Shown piece after piece: positions 1 through 14,000 of a stretch of 64,000 bases of DNA. The position numbers and the translations under genes were made by a program. The notes under the pieces were generated by a model, which was given only the letters and a program-made list of their open reading frames with translations, was not told where the DNA came from and did not search any database. Source of the DNA: Monosiga brevicollis MX1. Lineage: Eukaryota > Opisthokonta > Choanoflagellata > Craspedida > Salpingoecidae. Each line of letters begins with the position of its first letter. Position 1 is the first letter of the stretch. The DNA is taken from the NCBI RefSeq assembly GCF_000002865.3, contig NW_001865048.1, forward strand, positions 1,011,752 through 1,075,751, written 5' to 3'.

Positions 1-402
1 ACCACCTCTGGTCGTGGTCATCGTGAAGGGGGGTTCCTTCTTCTTCTTCTTCTTCTTCCTTTTTTTTTTTTAATGCGTCACACACTTGCAAAATGGCAGC
101 GTCGTCTTTTGATCGACATGCATCACATGTTCTTGGGGGTCTCTCCTTCTCATGCCGCTTTGCTTGCCGTTCTCTCCGTATGGTCATGCGTGCTCTGCCA
201 CACAGGTTTGCCCCACAATCAAACTCATCATCGACATCTTCGCCACACCCTGGTATGTCGAGCCCCCTCCCTTGGCTCCCTTGACTCCCTTGGCTCCCTT
301 GGCTCTTTTGGCGTCTTGCTCGAGTGCCGGGTCACTTGCCACGCCACTCCTCTTGTGACCAACAAAGTCTCATGGCCTCATTTCTCCTTGCACCTCAACC
401 AG
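1..402. other. Upstream region of the first gene, likely with earlier exon(s)
   Basis: The stretch opens with a short CTT/T microsatellite (about 35-72). A segment at 206-252 is bounded by a CAG acceptor and a GTATGT donor and could be a 47-nt upstream exon of the gene that is clear from 403. Its reading frame cannot be fixed from this window. The gene therefore probably begins before base 1 or within this stretch. Confidence 0.35.
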
Positions 403-1598
403 GCCCACTCTGCTCCCATCGCGGGAAACCCGCCTTGCTCAAAAGCCAAAACCCCCCAGCAGGCCGCAACCCCTCAGAGCCGCGGCCCGTCTTGCAAAAC
501 CAATCGCCCCAATTCAGCCCCCGGTGGTTCTCTCCCCACCGCAAAAATGGAGAGCCGCTCCAATCCCATCGATATCGTGCAACGGAGCTCATCCACCACC
601 TCCTTTGACACCGTGGTCATGATGGACTCGGTGTCCAGTTCCACCCCTGATTCTCCCGCTGCGACAGCCTCAACCTCCCTCCCAGTGCCCACCGCCATCG
701 ACGCTCGCAGTCTCCTCGCTTCCCACTCGCCCCACGCTCAAAGCCTGCCCCGGGTATGTTGAATGCATCTTTTGCGTGTTATGCGCCCCTGTCCTCTCCT
801 TGCCTTTGAACCGTCCACATTGGTCTTCCTCACCCTGGCCGTGACAATCATCCCCCCCCTCATTCTCGTCTCCCTCAGACCCCGCGTCGCAAGGTCCGCG
901 GTGCATGCCCGCCCACCTCCCAGGGTATCCTCAGGGTCTCGTCTTCCATGTCCGACTGCTACAGCATGACGCCTACTCGTGCCATGATGACAATTGCCGA
1001 GGTTCGTTGATGAACACCCAGCTTTGGGTCTGCGATCCCCCATCACCACCACCACCAGCACCACCACACACACATACACAATGCTTACCCATACTTTTCT
1101 CACCCTTTGGTCCATGTCGCGCAGGACTGTGCCGTTGACTACGCCTGCACCGACGGACTGGATGACCCCACTGTGCTCGAAGAACTGCGCCGCAACGCGC
1201 ACAGCGCCCTCGACGCCCCTCCCCGCCATGATTGGCTCATCACCGAATTTCGCACCGCCGTCCAACACTTGGCCCGCGACCACGACGCCTCAACCATGTC
1301 CCTCGCACTGCGCGCCCTCACCACTGGCCAAATCGAGCACGACCTGCACGAACTTGGTCTTCCCAAGCTTGATACCCCCGAAACTTACGTCCCCGATCAA
1401 GTCATGACCTTTTTGGAAAACTTTCTCTCCTCCGAAGATCTTACTCTCCTCCAGGATGCCGTCGATGCCCAACTGCCCAACGATGACCTGGACTCTGGCC
1501 TCTCCTCCAATCATGTCGGCGTCGTGCCTGGTCTTGATTGTAATGAACTTACTGCCAAGCTCAATGCCCTCGCTTCCCTTCAACTCAGTTTCGACTAA
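403..1598 (+). CDS. Unrecognised protein, 3' three exons (5' end uncertain)
   Basis: Three exons join in phase 0: 403-753, 879-1001 and 1125-1598 (stop). Junctions are a CAG acceptor before 403, donor GTATGT after 753, CAG before 879, GT after 1001 and GCAG before 1125. The N-terminal part is Ser/Thr/Pro-rich low complexity; the last exon encodes an acidic, probably helical segment of about 157 residues rich in Leu, Asp and His. I see no signal peptide, membrane segment or catalytic motif and do not recognise a family. The first in-frame Met in exon 403-753 is at 547, but the frame is open upstream across an apparent acceptor, so the true start probably lies farther 5'. The gene ends facing the 3' end of the DOCK gene. 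Codon use and splice sites look native. Exon structure is fairly sure; function is unknown. Confidence 0.6.
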
Positions 1599-2374
1599 GA
1601 GCAACATGCCCCGCCTGTGCGCCCTTGTCTTGTTATTTGTTCTTGTTCTTATTCCGGTTTTACTATGGCATCCGATCATCGCCATCAGTTGTTGTTATAC
1701 ACATCTTTTATCCCGCTCGTCTTAGAGATGCATCTCGTCTCCTGTTGTCGTCTTACAGTGACGCTCGTGCCCAGTCAACGTCTGGTCCACCCTGAGGAGT
1801 GGCCAGACGTGGATGGAGCCTGCAGCTCGCCCTTGGCCTGTTGTTGTTCTTTCCATCCCATGTTTTTCGCTGTCGATGTCATGCCGTGTTTCCCCAAACA
1901 CGCCTGTCCAGTTCATCCTGGTGTGACGTTGACGCCCGAGCTCTGGGAGCTCGGTAGGCTTTTGATTTCCTTCCCCCCCCCTGTTGTTTTATTGTTCTTA
2001 CTTGCTCTTCACTTGTCATCTATTCGCTAGGGTGTGCAGTGTTTCGTACGGAACCCTCCTCCCCTTGCTTTCTACCGTCACACACCTTTACAACCTATCA
2101 AGGGACCCGCGGTCCTGGCCTCTTTATTCTGTTGCACCAGTCTTTTTACATAGGCCATGTTTCGCCATCAACGCATTGTTGATGGTGAAACAAAAGAGAG
2201 AATTGATCTTGACTCTGACGCAGACGCGTGATGCGTCATATCAATTTGAACACCTCCTGCCATCTCGCGCGTGCTACCCCAATGGGCAGGGCGATACGAT
2301 GCACTCACCTGTCGAGACATAATTAACAGATAACACCAAAAGCACATGCACACAGTCACAACAGTACCCCTTCC
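1599..2374. other. Convergent spacer between gene 1 and the DOCK gene
   Basis: This holds the 3' ends of two convergent genes. It contains T-rich stretches and a C-run near 1974-1981 but no coding segment that I can support and no GA/CT tract. It is probably 3' untranslated sequence of both genes. Confidence 0.5.
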
Positions 2375-5300
2375 CTAAACATCCGTTGTGGCATGGGGTG
2401 CTCCGGCCAGTTCAATGCCCGAATGCAGGGACGACACGTTGCTGCGTCGCATTGAGCTCTGCTGGCTTCGTCTACACACACGAGCGCGGCACATCAGTAA
2501 GCTCGACCCCGTGCGCAGACCAGGGCCCGCACCCCTTCGTGCCTCAGCTCTTCCCACAATCGCCACGTACGCGCGTTGCAGCCCCTTGGACGCCTTGTTA
2601 AGAATATCCGTCAGCTCCGTACGCAGCGTATCAAAGTTGCGCTGCATGTTCTCATGATAGGCCCGCTAATCACCGCGTTCCACATGTCATTTGTTGTTCA
2701 TGATATATTGTCCGGTCACACAGCACACTTGCAAGGAAGCACACCGAGGAACACACACACACACCTGGTCATCACTGATGCTTGATTCGTTTAGTTCCAA
2801 TGCCTGGTCGCAAGCCTTGAGAAACTTGAAAAACCCTTGGCGCAGCTTTTTCAACTACCAATGCGTTCATTTGCGCACCATGCAGCAAAACGTCAGTCAG
2901 GGATGCCCTTGTTGGTCCACAGTACCAGACGCCTTGCGCCCGGCCTAGCTTCTCTCATCTCGGCGCGCTCGTCTCATCCCCGCCCACCTGGGTTTGCTCA
3001 GTGTAGTCCTCCGGCATGGGCCCTTCAAAAAAAGCCTTGGCAATGTGCAGCGGGCCCTCATTGACGGCAGCAGACACCGCCCCCTGTGGCCATAGGCAGA
3101 GCCCAGCAGCGAACATGATTCCAACAAGTGTGAGGCATCGGCGTGCCAGGCCCAGGCGTGGCTGCCAAATAGGATACTCCTGCCACTGTGCTCTGACCTG
3201 AAGCTGTAGCTGCAGCAAAGTGAGATTGGGCGTTTCCGCATTGCAGCTGCTTTGAAGGTCATGCGTTTTCTGAGCGATGCTGTCCGCAGCAAACTGCAAT
3301 GGAGTCAATTCCTCCACACGGGACTATTGTCGTTGGCAAACATTAAGCAAACAAACAAAGAAACAAGGCAGGCATGTTTTCCGACAAGCGTGAGCAAACT
3401 GAGCGCTTGACTGCTCAAAGTCACAAAACCATGAGCAGGATGCCGCCATTGTCACCAACCTGAACAACGGGCAATCGCATGCGCAAGTATGGGAACGTCG
3501 CCGATGTTTTGAGGAAGGTGCGCCGCAAGTACTGCTTGTCAATCGCACCGTGCGCCTTACCATCTAACCGAGGACCAGGTCAGATTGCGCCAACCAGCTA
3601 TGCCATGCGGCGCAATGCCCCACCCCCAAAAGCTAGGGAACAACGTGTGTATGTGTGCATATGTCTTTGCCGACTTTTAAATCGGGCGTATGATGAACAA
3701 ACCTTTGGTAAAAGGCGTGTCAAAGACAAACCACTGCAAGTTGATGTTGCGCTCAAACTCCGTGGGTCGATGCTTCAGCTCATGCTCATCGTGATAGGGA
3801 CTAACGTAAGTAACCTGGATGTAGCCCTTGCGCGGATCCAGCTTCGCCGGTTCCACCTCCCGCGAGTCCTGGATCATGATCACATTGCCTGGGCCCAGCT
3901 CGGTCGTGTACAGTTGCTCCAGGCGCGAGCAAATCTCGGGCAGTTTGGTCAGGGAAGGTTCCTTGTAGATAAACTCCTACGCAACAAAAATGAATGCATT
4001 GGCCACGTGAGCTGGGTGCCATCCACGAGGGTGCCACCCACGAGGATCTGGTTTTGCCCGTACGTACGCCACGAGACAACTCCTCAGGGAAAACTGCGCC
4101 GATAAACTTGACGCGATAGTAGGTCCCAAAGTACCGATGACCCTTGGTCTGAGCCTGTCAACCGCGCCAACACATCGTCATATACACCACGCAGGCTACA
4201 AATAGGCCATGGAATGGTCGGTTGACTCAACAAACGGGCACAAAGCTAACCTGGAGTACGCTCTGGTACACATTCGTCAGCATACTGTGCACTTCGTGCA
4301 GCCCCTTGAAGTTGCGATGGGACTGATACATCGGAATCAGGAAAGAGAGCATCTATGGAATCACAGTGCAGGGGGTCAAGCATGTTATGGGCGGCTGGTG
4401 CAGGAGTCACCGGTAACCGGGAGGGGGAAGGGTGTCCAATCATGCCTGCGCAGCTTGCTCAAACATCTTGGCATTTTCGAAATATGCAGCTGAGCGACGA
4501 ATGAGTTCCACAAGACCATCATCTGAAAACAGATGATGCGAGCAGATGCCCTCTTCTTGAATGCGCTCCGGCTGCGCTGCCAAAGCACTCTCCTCAATGA
4601 CGTTCGTAGAGATTTTCTCAAAGGCCGCACAGCCAGCCGGATATCCCGGTTTGGGCTCGATGAGCATCAGATACTCGGATACCAGACCCGCAGCATGGAC
4701 CGCACACTAAGAAGAAAGCGCGCCGTGAAAACCCGATCGCAAGCAAAGACAAGCGCCGAGCGACAAGCACGCACGTGGGCAGCCTCGCTGTAGTTCTTTT
4801 TTTCTGCTTGGCGCTCAGCCAGCGTCAATAGCCAAGTGAGACGCAGGTCAGGCGAATGCTTGTAGCCTTGAGCAATAAAGTAGTGGAGCTCGAGCTGGCC
4901 GTCGCTATCCGCCAGCATCTATGTGTCGAAATACGCGCATAAGGCTCAGATTCGACGCAGAAATCCACCAGGACGCTCAATGTAGCCCACGCCTACCCGC
5001 ATGGTGTAAGAGTTGCGCAGGATGTGATACAGGTTCATGGCCAACGATCGGACTTTCGGGGAAAAGTCCTAAGGCAAACCAAACAAGAACAGGGAGCACG
5101 GTGGTCAGGGCCATGGGTGGGATTGAATCTGTTTCAGCTGCCGTGCGATCCGCCTGATGCTCCGGCGTGAGTGGCTTCTGGTCAGCAGACCTACCTCGCC
5201 TCGGGATGTCACAAGCTCGCGTTGGTTGGCAAAGCTAATCAGGGTAGCCAAGGAGCTGCGAAGCAATTCATCACTGGCATCACAGTCCGCATCACTGCCA

Positions 5301-7824
5301 CTCACAATCTATTAATATTGCACGATCCGCCTTGCTGATGAGAACGCATCACGATTGTAAGCAGCGTTCGTTTCCATGAGCACACTCGTGTCTCGCTACA
5401 TGCACACATGGCATATACCTCAGAGAGCGCGATCGTGGTCTGCACTTTGATGCGTTGGAAACCACGATCAAAGGCGTCATTCTCACACATTGTCAAAAAC
5501 AGGAGCGCGACCGCTTGCTCGCGAACCCCGGAGATGGGACTGTTGCAGTGCCGAAGAAGCTGTGGTAGAAACGCATCACGGGCGCATGAGAGTCGCATGG
5601 CAGAGGGTACGGAAAGTGGGCTTCACATGAATCCACGCGGCGTCCCTCCGTCTTTCCCCTTGAACTTGTGCAGGCAATATCAAGACCAGACCAAAAACAC
5701 GCGAAGCTTGCAGTTGCACGAACCATTTCGCACAAGGTGGCGGCAAATTGCGTTGAGCCCGAAAACAAGAGGCCCGAAAACTTGCAAATGAAAACTGCCC
5801 ATGCAAATTGGCACGATACAAGCAAACATACAATGATCGATATCATCAGGGTTTGCCAACTCGCGGTGCAAGGCTTTAGACGTCCGGTGCCTTCAGCCGA
5901 ACACGGGTTGACAAACCTTGCAGGGTTTGAAAAATGTGGTTGAGGGCCAACTCGGATTGCGGCTGTCGCAGCAGCTTCATCAAGACCTCAAAGACGAGAT
6001 CAGTCAGCTCAGCATGGCATTCAAGCTCTTGCATCTCCTCTTCAAAATCAGACATGAAAATCTAGCATGGTTGAAACACATAACAAAGCAAAAAGAAACA
6101 AGAAAATGAGCCTGAACAAAACCACCTTGGCACGATGTGTATCATCAAGAGAAATTGTATCAAATCAAATTTTGCTAGGACCAAGCCGTTTTAAAAAACA
6201 GCGTCCCTAGGAAAAAAAACGTGCGCGTACCTCAATCACTTGAAGAGCTGTCAGCGTCATCTCTGTGGAAAAGTTGCGCCACAACTGTTGTGCCAAAAAG
6301 TGATCGCAGTCCCCCCAAAAAAGTTGTATGAGGCCAGGCACGCCAAATGTCAGGCAAACGCGCCAGCCAGTCACTCAAGTCCGTGAGACGACGAGTAGAA
6401 GCAATCACCTTGGTCAACAGACGCGCCTCCTCATGAGTATTGGCTTCTGTATGCTTGTGCCTACGTGGCGCGAAAAAGATGACACGAAAAATTGAGACGA
6501 GTTTGATCAACATGTTGTCAATGCACGAGACCTTCAAAGCCCCTGGTCGTACTGATTCTGCACGAAAAGGGCGTTCATGCGGTAAACATCGACCGAGGGC
6601 GTTTCGCGATGCAAAACATCGCGCCCATCGCGGCTGATCACTGAAGCCGGCCGACCTACGTATGGGCGACAGGTAAGACGAAGTCAGGTATGCACAAAAG
6701 ATTCATGTGGGAAGAGACGTGAAGTCAGCATTGGCCCACCCACCCAACGAATCGCTATCCGAGTGATTCCCAAAAGCTGGGGACGGCGGTGCCAGCTAAT
6801 CGACAGGCAACAAGCAAAGCGCGAGTGAGATAGCGGCAAAGGTGAACGTCGAGCCCCTTCTTGAACAAGAAACCAAAAAAACACTTTGATGACTGCCAAC
6901 CTTGGAAGCCCCCACTTTGACTGCGCCGGGGTATGTGGCGATGGTGATGGCTGCGATGAGCATCTTCAGAAAGGCGAAGATAGTGTCAAAGTCGCTTTGA
7001 TTCTCGCGCAACCAGGCGCGCAACACCGAATCTTCGACGCGTGCTACCAGGTGCGTGAAAATCACCAGCAGACCGCGGACCTATCTCACAGGGCGTTTCA
7101 TCAGATTGACAGCACGAGAAAATCACATGTTGAGAGCGCAACCAGTCACAAAATTGGACCATTGCTTACCTCATCGTCCTTCAGTTCAAAGGGTTCACCC
7201 ACCCATGGCATCAGCTGCATGTCATTTTTATCGAAGCATTGCGCCGTGTAAGACAACTGTATGCTGATGTACAATGCGGTTTCTTCCATGCGAGAGATCA
7301 GCACATGTCCAAAACAAGTCCGCACCTTTCGGGTGGTGCGCGTTTCTGCCACGTCTGATCGGTTCTCCAAGAGATGTGCGTACATCTTGTCGACCTCATG
7401 CTGGAGCGGTGCATACACAAGAAGCTACGCTCAATGCAAACGCAAGAAGCGGATTGACGTCAGCAATAAGAGGTGTTACCAAAAAACAAAACAAAAACAA
7501 AAACAAAAAAACATAGGGCAACAAAGAAAAACCAGTGTGTGCTAAGCATACCATGGAGATCAGAGGAAAATGCACGTAAGCCGCGAGCTCACGGGCCGAC
7601 TGGCTCTTCAAGCGCTCATCGTGCTCAAACCTACAGCAAGCACCAAATGAGCTGAATAAAGCGTAACGCAATCAAGGGGGTTGTGCGAAGAGGCACGCAC
7701 GTTTCCATGATTTCATGCAGTAGACGAATGGCATGCATGCGCGAGTCGTAATTTCTGATAGGTAACGCCAGCGATTCAAACAATTTGATTTAGTGAGCAA
7801 AGATTCGAACAGGGCTCACTGTTG

Positions 7825-7874
<50 letters not shown>

Positions 7875-10800
7875 GGCGGGCAAGGGCGCTCACCCTTGGC
7901 GAAGCACGTTGCTGACTTCAGTCAGCAGCAGCGCAGCAGGGTAGTGGTGGATGGTTGGGTAGGTCCATGTCTCAGCCTCGCGCAGCTGTTTGCCTCGAAA
8001 CAGGCTTTGTCGCCGGGCACGCTTGGTTGGCGTGAAGGCGCGAGAGCCTCTGTCAAAAGCACGATACAGTGTAACGTCAGATCCCCTTGTGCACAAGCGC
8101 ACATGTGGACGCCTGGGGTGTAGGATACAAGGCAAAACACATGCAGCGTACCCCGAGATGGGCACATTGTAGGTCAGGATGTGCTCATGCGAGTAGATGA
8201 TTTGCAGGAAGAAGAGGCGCAGCGATGCCAGCATGCCCCTAGTCATTCAAACGCAGCACACACGGTGAGCACTTGCTGCAGTCACGAACGCACGATGCCC
8301 GGTAGCACGCGAGCCATTTAAAGTGGACCCCTGTGCCGAAACGCACCAGTCCACTTTTGGGCTATCGGGTCCTTCTGGGACACTTGTAGGATAGAGATTC
8401 TCCAACGCACTGCGGACGCAGTTGAATACGGGTGCCTTATCCTAATTACATGACATCACAGAGCAACCGTAGGAACAGGCGCCAGGAAAAAAATAAGAAG
8501 AATTTTTGAAAGTCATGAGGCAGCAAGTCCAGAATGCAACCATAACCATACCGTGATGTAGAGCAAGTTGCGCAAGAAAAAGCCAACATTGAAGACCATG
8601 ACCTTCTGCAAAGAGGCCGGTCGGCGCTGCACAGAAATCCAAACAGCTTGAGTCGTTCAGCGAGTACAGATTTCGTCTTTGGAATAACGGTAAAAACAAA
8701 GAACAAGAAACAAGAAACAAAAAGCAAATCCAAAAACAAAAGGGAGTTGTCCATACCGCGACAAAGTATCCCAGCAAGATATTTTGCATCTCCAGCACGC
8801 TGCGGAAAAATTGCTGATCACTGCCTGCCGTCGATTTGCTAACGACGGCCAAGAGGTGCACATTCACATTCACATTCACAAGAAGTCAGCCTCCCGGGCC
8901 TGACGGAGGAGGGGTGCAAAAATACCAACACTCGGTCGCCAGGCACATTCTCTCTCAATCCTTGGCCTCATAAACGCACCGAGACTTTTCAGCAATGTGC
9001 TGCGCCGTGGCTTTGGCGCAGGCCTCGAAGAAAAACCAAGAGCGGGTCACACACGCCTAAAAGCCAGTACGACAACGCCACAACATGAGCCAAGCAAAAC
9101 GACACTGTAGCACGCCATTGACCGCACGACGCACGCTCATGGTGGATTTTGAGCGCTGGTCCAGTTGATCAGCATGATCCTCTTGACGGCGGAATTCCGT
9201 CAAAGCCGCAAGCAGGCGACGCATGATTTCTATGTCGGGGTAAATGCTGATGGTGAGCGTGGTTTGGCGTACTTGGCTCACTACCTTGGCCGACAGTGCG
9301 AATCGGCTACAAGAACATCGTGCAGCAAAAGCGGGGTTGTGCCTCATCTGCCTTCCTCTTGCGCGGCTGACAAAGAAACACATGCCAGCATACCGAGATA
9401 AAGGCCGCAATGGGGCATCTGGGCTTGAACATCAAAAACATGCTGGATGTACATTTGCAGCGATTGAGCTCTGCGAACCACAAGCGTAGGTACACACAGT
9501 GAGGGATAAGCATGCATAGGTCCGATCTGTGATCCTCTGTCTGGTGGTAGCGCAAGTCCCATGCGTACTGTTGATCGGCATGCATTCGCTTCGGCACTTG
9601 ATGCATCAAGTCAACCACGAAAATAAGCGTTTCAAAGGCACTTGCGCGAAGGCGCTCAATGGGTGCTGCACGTTGATCGGCATAGGCTGCCAGAATGGTA
9701 AAAAGCAGGTCCAGAATGGAGTGTAGATGGTGTTGTAGGAGGTCAGCACGACCTTGCTCCTCGTGAACGCGGCGGATGTTTGACACGGCTAAAAAAAAAA
9801 AGAAAAAAGAAAAAAAAGAGGGTGGGCACAGGTCATGATGATGAGCCGAGGCGGAGGTGATACATTGCCTTGGACAGGGGCTGAGACCTCACCATGTTCA
9901 AGGGTTTCGGGCTTGATGTGTGGAACAAGCTCGCCACGCTGAAAGATGCTTGAGTAACTGAAAAACTTGCGCAAGAAGAGATTGGGGAGGTAAACGCTGG
10001 ACGCCAACTGGAGGCGAAAGTGAAAGGACACCTTGGCCGAGTCAGCGCTAGAGACTGAGTTGCGGCTCGCCTAAACGGTCGAGCCGAATTTTGGGGGGTG
10101 CGGCCTTGAATGAGTACACATCTCTTAAAAACTGGATGTCCAACTTTACAGCACAGAGAAGTACCTTGAGGTAATCGTCGGGGAGGCGCTCACTGATGGA
10201 CAATTCGTACGTGTCGGCATCTGCTAGCTTCTGATATGAGTCGCGCTTTGAGTAAAGCGGCAGCCTGTAACCATCGAACACCATCGTCAGACCCGATGTG
10301 GCTATAGCCTGGCGCGGAACAAAGGATATTCTAGGCGTGGGTGGAGAATAAATGATACCATGCGTAGCCAATGCGACGCTGGCTGCCCACGTCCTTCTTG
10401 CAGCTCACATGGAAGAAGGTGAACAAGAGATGGTGCTGCGACAGATCCAGCGAGCAAAAATTAGATTGTAAAACACCAAGCCAAGCTGCCCAAAGGCGAA
10501 TCAGTCGCTGGCGTGCGCTTTCTGACCTGCTCAGTAATGGGGTGCGGCAGAGCGATCTTGACTTCGTCGTTGAACTCGGGCGCCTTGTCATGGTAAGATA
10601 CGGCGGTGTAATAGTGGTTGCTCTTGTAGCCGCCATGTTTCAAAATCACATTTAATCCTAGGCAGGGAAAGGGATACAAATTTGGTGTTTTAGTCAAATC
10701 ATTTATCAAAGGACCTAAACTTTTGGAGCCGCCAAGTTTCGTTGCGTCCTCAGTCCTCGGCGCATACCTTGCGGCAGATCGGTGGGATTGGGAACGGCAA

Positions 10801-11023
10801 GGCGATCCATGACTTCGACGCGGCACGTAATGTTGCGAAAGTTGGCGTTGTTGTTATTGAAAAGCAGCGGGTATACGTAGAGCAAGTGGCTATATTCCTG
10901 GTACACTGGATGGATGGGCAGCTCGTCGCTGGGAGACAAGACCTTCACCTCCACCTCGGGCAAAATTTCCTGCCACGTCAAGGGGCAAACGTCCATGTAC
11001 AGATCAGGTTGTGATGTGCAGGT

Positions 11024-11086
<63 letters not shown>

Positions 11087-14000
11087 CACTTTCTGCAAAT
11101 GTGGCGTCAGCGCACCTTGACCTCAATACTAGTGCGCTCGGTATCACCACCCTTAAGAAGGGGCTGGTAGTGAACTGAAAACGTCTTGTGCGAGCTGCCA
11201 TCACTGTGATGCGTTGGTACAGCACAGGCATGAGGTCATGAATGGTGTACGAAACAGCGCTGCCTGGCACAGAGGTTGCCAAGTGTACGGGCGTAGGCTG
11301 ACATACAGTGTTTGTCGTGCGGTAATTTCCAAAGACATGGCCAGCTTTTTGCGCCGCTGAGTGGATTTGCGATCTCCTGCAGGTCGGTGGCATGCAAGCA
11401 AACTCAAATCATGCGGCGTGCGAGTGCTCAAATCAGGGCCGTACTGGCCCGCGCATTTTTTTGTGGCTTGGTGAGTAGCGGCGCCAATGTACCTGGGGCC
11501 AAAGCGGCCTTGACTTCGTGGCACAGCTTGCAAATCTCGTCGTCTCGCAGATGCTCGGGGTGCGGCAGCACGTCCAGGCTGCAGCGTCCAGCACTGATGG
11601 CATCACTCAGGGGGTACACGCCAAAACCCAGAAGCGAAGAAAACTCGGCCAAGCGAGCTTGCAGCGAGATGGCCTCTTCTGCGGCGGCCATGGCCTTGGT
11701 ATCAATCGTTGGCTAAATCCGGTATAGATATGTCAGCCCCACCAGCGGCGTGAACTCAAGACGTATGGAGGAGATTGAATCAGAACAAATGCCGCACGGC
11801 AAGTTCAGCAAAGATGTCATAAATCTTTGCTTGACTTGTACCTTGGAGAAGTAATCCATTGCTCGCTGAGTTGGGCCTTCAAGCACCTTGGTGACACGCA
11901 TGACAACAAAGACGTCATCCAGAATGATCGAGCTGGAGGATGCTTCAAAAAGCAGGGCAGTTGCGCCGGTAGCTGGACCTGCACGCGACTGAAACTCGGG
12001 ACGCTTTTGAAGGTGGATTTGGCGATTGCCGAGATGCGTCAGAAAAACACGAGGCGCAATTCGCAAGCGCCAGCCAGCTCAGCGCGAGGGACCGACCTTT
12101 GCCAAAACTTCAGGTCGCAACAGCCGAGTCACGTTGTCGGGGATGACTGTCACCGTCTCGCTAATCCGAGTGCGTTGGCGAGCATCGTAGAGGTAGAGGT
12201 GGACAAAAAGGGGCTCGCCCACACCAGTAGAGAGGTGAAGGTCTCCCACGATCACCTGAAAAGGCCGCCCGCGACAATGTAAAATCCAAAGTCACCACAG
12301 GGAGTACTTAAGAATGTCAACGCTCGCACGTATTGCGCCAAGCAGAACTCGGCAACAAGATGCCCGATGCCTCACCTCAAATTGACGTCGGCGCTCAGCA
12401 GATGGCGCGGGCACTTCTTCATCTCCTCGCGAAAGATTAATTTCTCGGATAATGTGATCTGTTTTAGCGTTGTGTCCAGTGACAAGCAAGCCAGTGAGTA
12501 GTTGCGGTGCTTTGATGAAGGGCATCAGGGGGCGTAGCCAGCAGCATCAGAAGCACTGACCAGAGACGACCGGCTCGCCGTGGGCGGCTACGGTATCAAG
12601 AATGTTAATGCGGGCTTTGTCCCGCTCTGCTCGGCGCACAGCTGTGCGATCCGCTAACGAGTCACATATATAGGGGTTGGGTGAATGCAAGTGCAATCGT
12701 GCAGCGCAAGCTGTGGTATTCGGACCACGAGGAAGCACCAAACTCTGGAGCTTTGATGCAAGGGGTGTGGGTCAGCCTTACTGACCATCGTTTCGCAAGA
12801 GATCTTTGCGCAAAGTGTCACTGGACTTAACTAGCTCTTCCTCACTCACCTCCGATGCCTGTCCACGCAAGCCGAGCGTCCAAATGGGTGAGCGACAGCG
12901 TGCGGCAGCGGTGGTTGCAGGAGCTTGTGGCAACATTTAACGACTGAGCCGAGCTATGGCCGACACGGGCTGCTTGCCATTGCCTTACCGTGCTGACAAC
13001 AGAGTCACGGTTGCCACCCTTCTTCTTTGGCTTTTGGTGATCCTCCTGTGTCATGATTGAGCCGATTGGCACGAGAAGCGTGAGTGAACCAAGTCACTCT
13101 TGTTGTGAGGCGCACGGCATGGGACATGCTGCAGCCAAACCTCAAAGGTGAGTTGGTTCTGAAGGCTTTGAGCCAGCACACCAGGGGACGGCAGATCCTT
13201 CTGCAGCCGCTGTGCGTGTGGATGCTCGAGTCGCACCCTGAGCAGAGGGGTTCACGGTGAGGGGCGCATTGGTCGGATACACACGAAATCAGTCTTTGAG
13301 GAGCACGACGGGACCACAAGAGGGTTGCATGTTGAAATACCAGGGCTTCAGGAAATTGGCCAAGAAGATGCTGCAACCATCAAGGCTCTGATCGGGGGAT
13401 TCTATTCAAACAATCACATCTTCCGTGTGAAGACAGCCTGGCATAGTCTGGCGAAGTAATCTTGGATCCTTCTCGAAGACATACGGAGTAGCTGGTCGGG
13501 GATGCCGGCATTGGCGATCCGCAAGCCACGGGCCTTGGTCTATGTGGGGGGTGGGGGGGGGGGTGGGGGGTGGGGGAATCATAGTTAACAAAACCTCGGT
13601 CAAGATTTTGAGAGCTTTGACTTAAGACCGGTAAAATGACGGAACACGCCAAGCATCTTACCACGAGTCGCCACGAGTCGCCAAGAATGGCTAGCACTTC
13701 AGTGCCTGGTGCCTTGCTCCGCTATGATGTGTCCAGCCACACGTGAGGCACGAGTGCTTTTGATTCTGAGCTGTTTGTTAGCCTGACTTGTTTTTTCCTT
13801 TGGGGGCATACCCAAAGTGACCGTACCAGCAGATTCAGCAGGAGGGCGTCCAAGTCAGGAACAGGTTGGTAAAAGAGGGACGGACAAGTCCAGCTCTATA
13901 TGAGCCGCGGTGTGCGACAAACAACAAAGTCAGGGCCACGAAGAGCGCTTGGTTTGAAGGTCCTGAACATGACCGGAATGAGCCTGCTTTTGGTCGCGAA

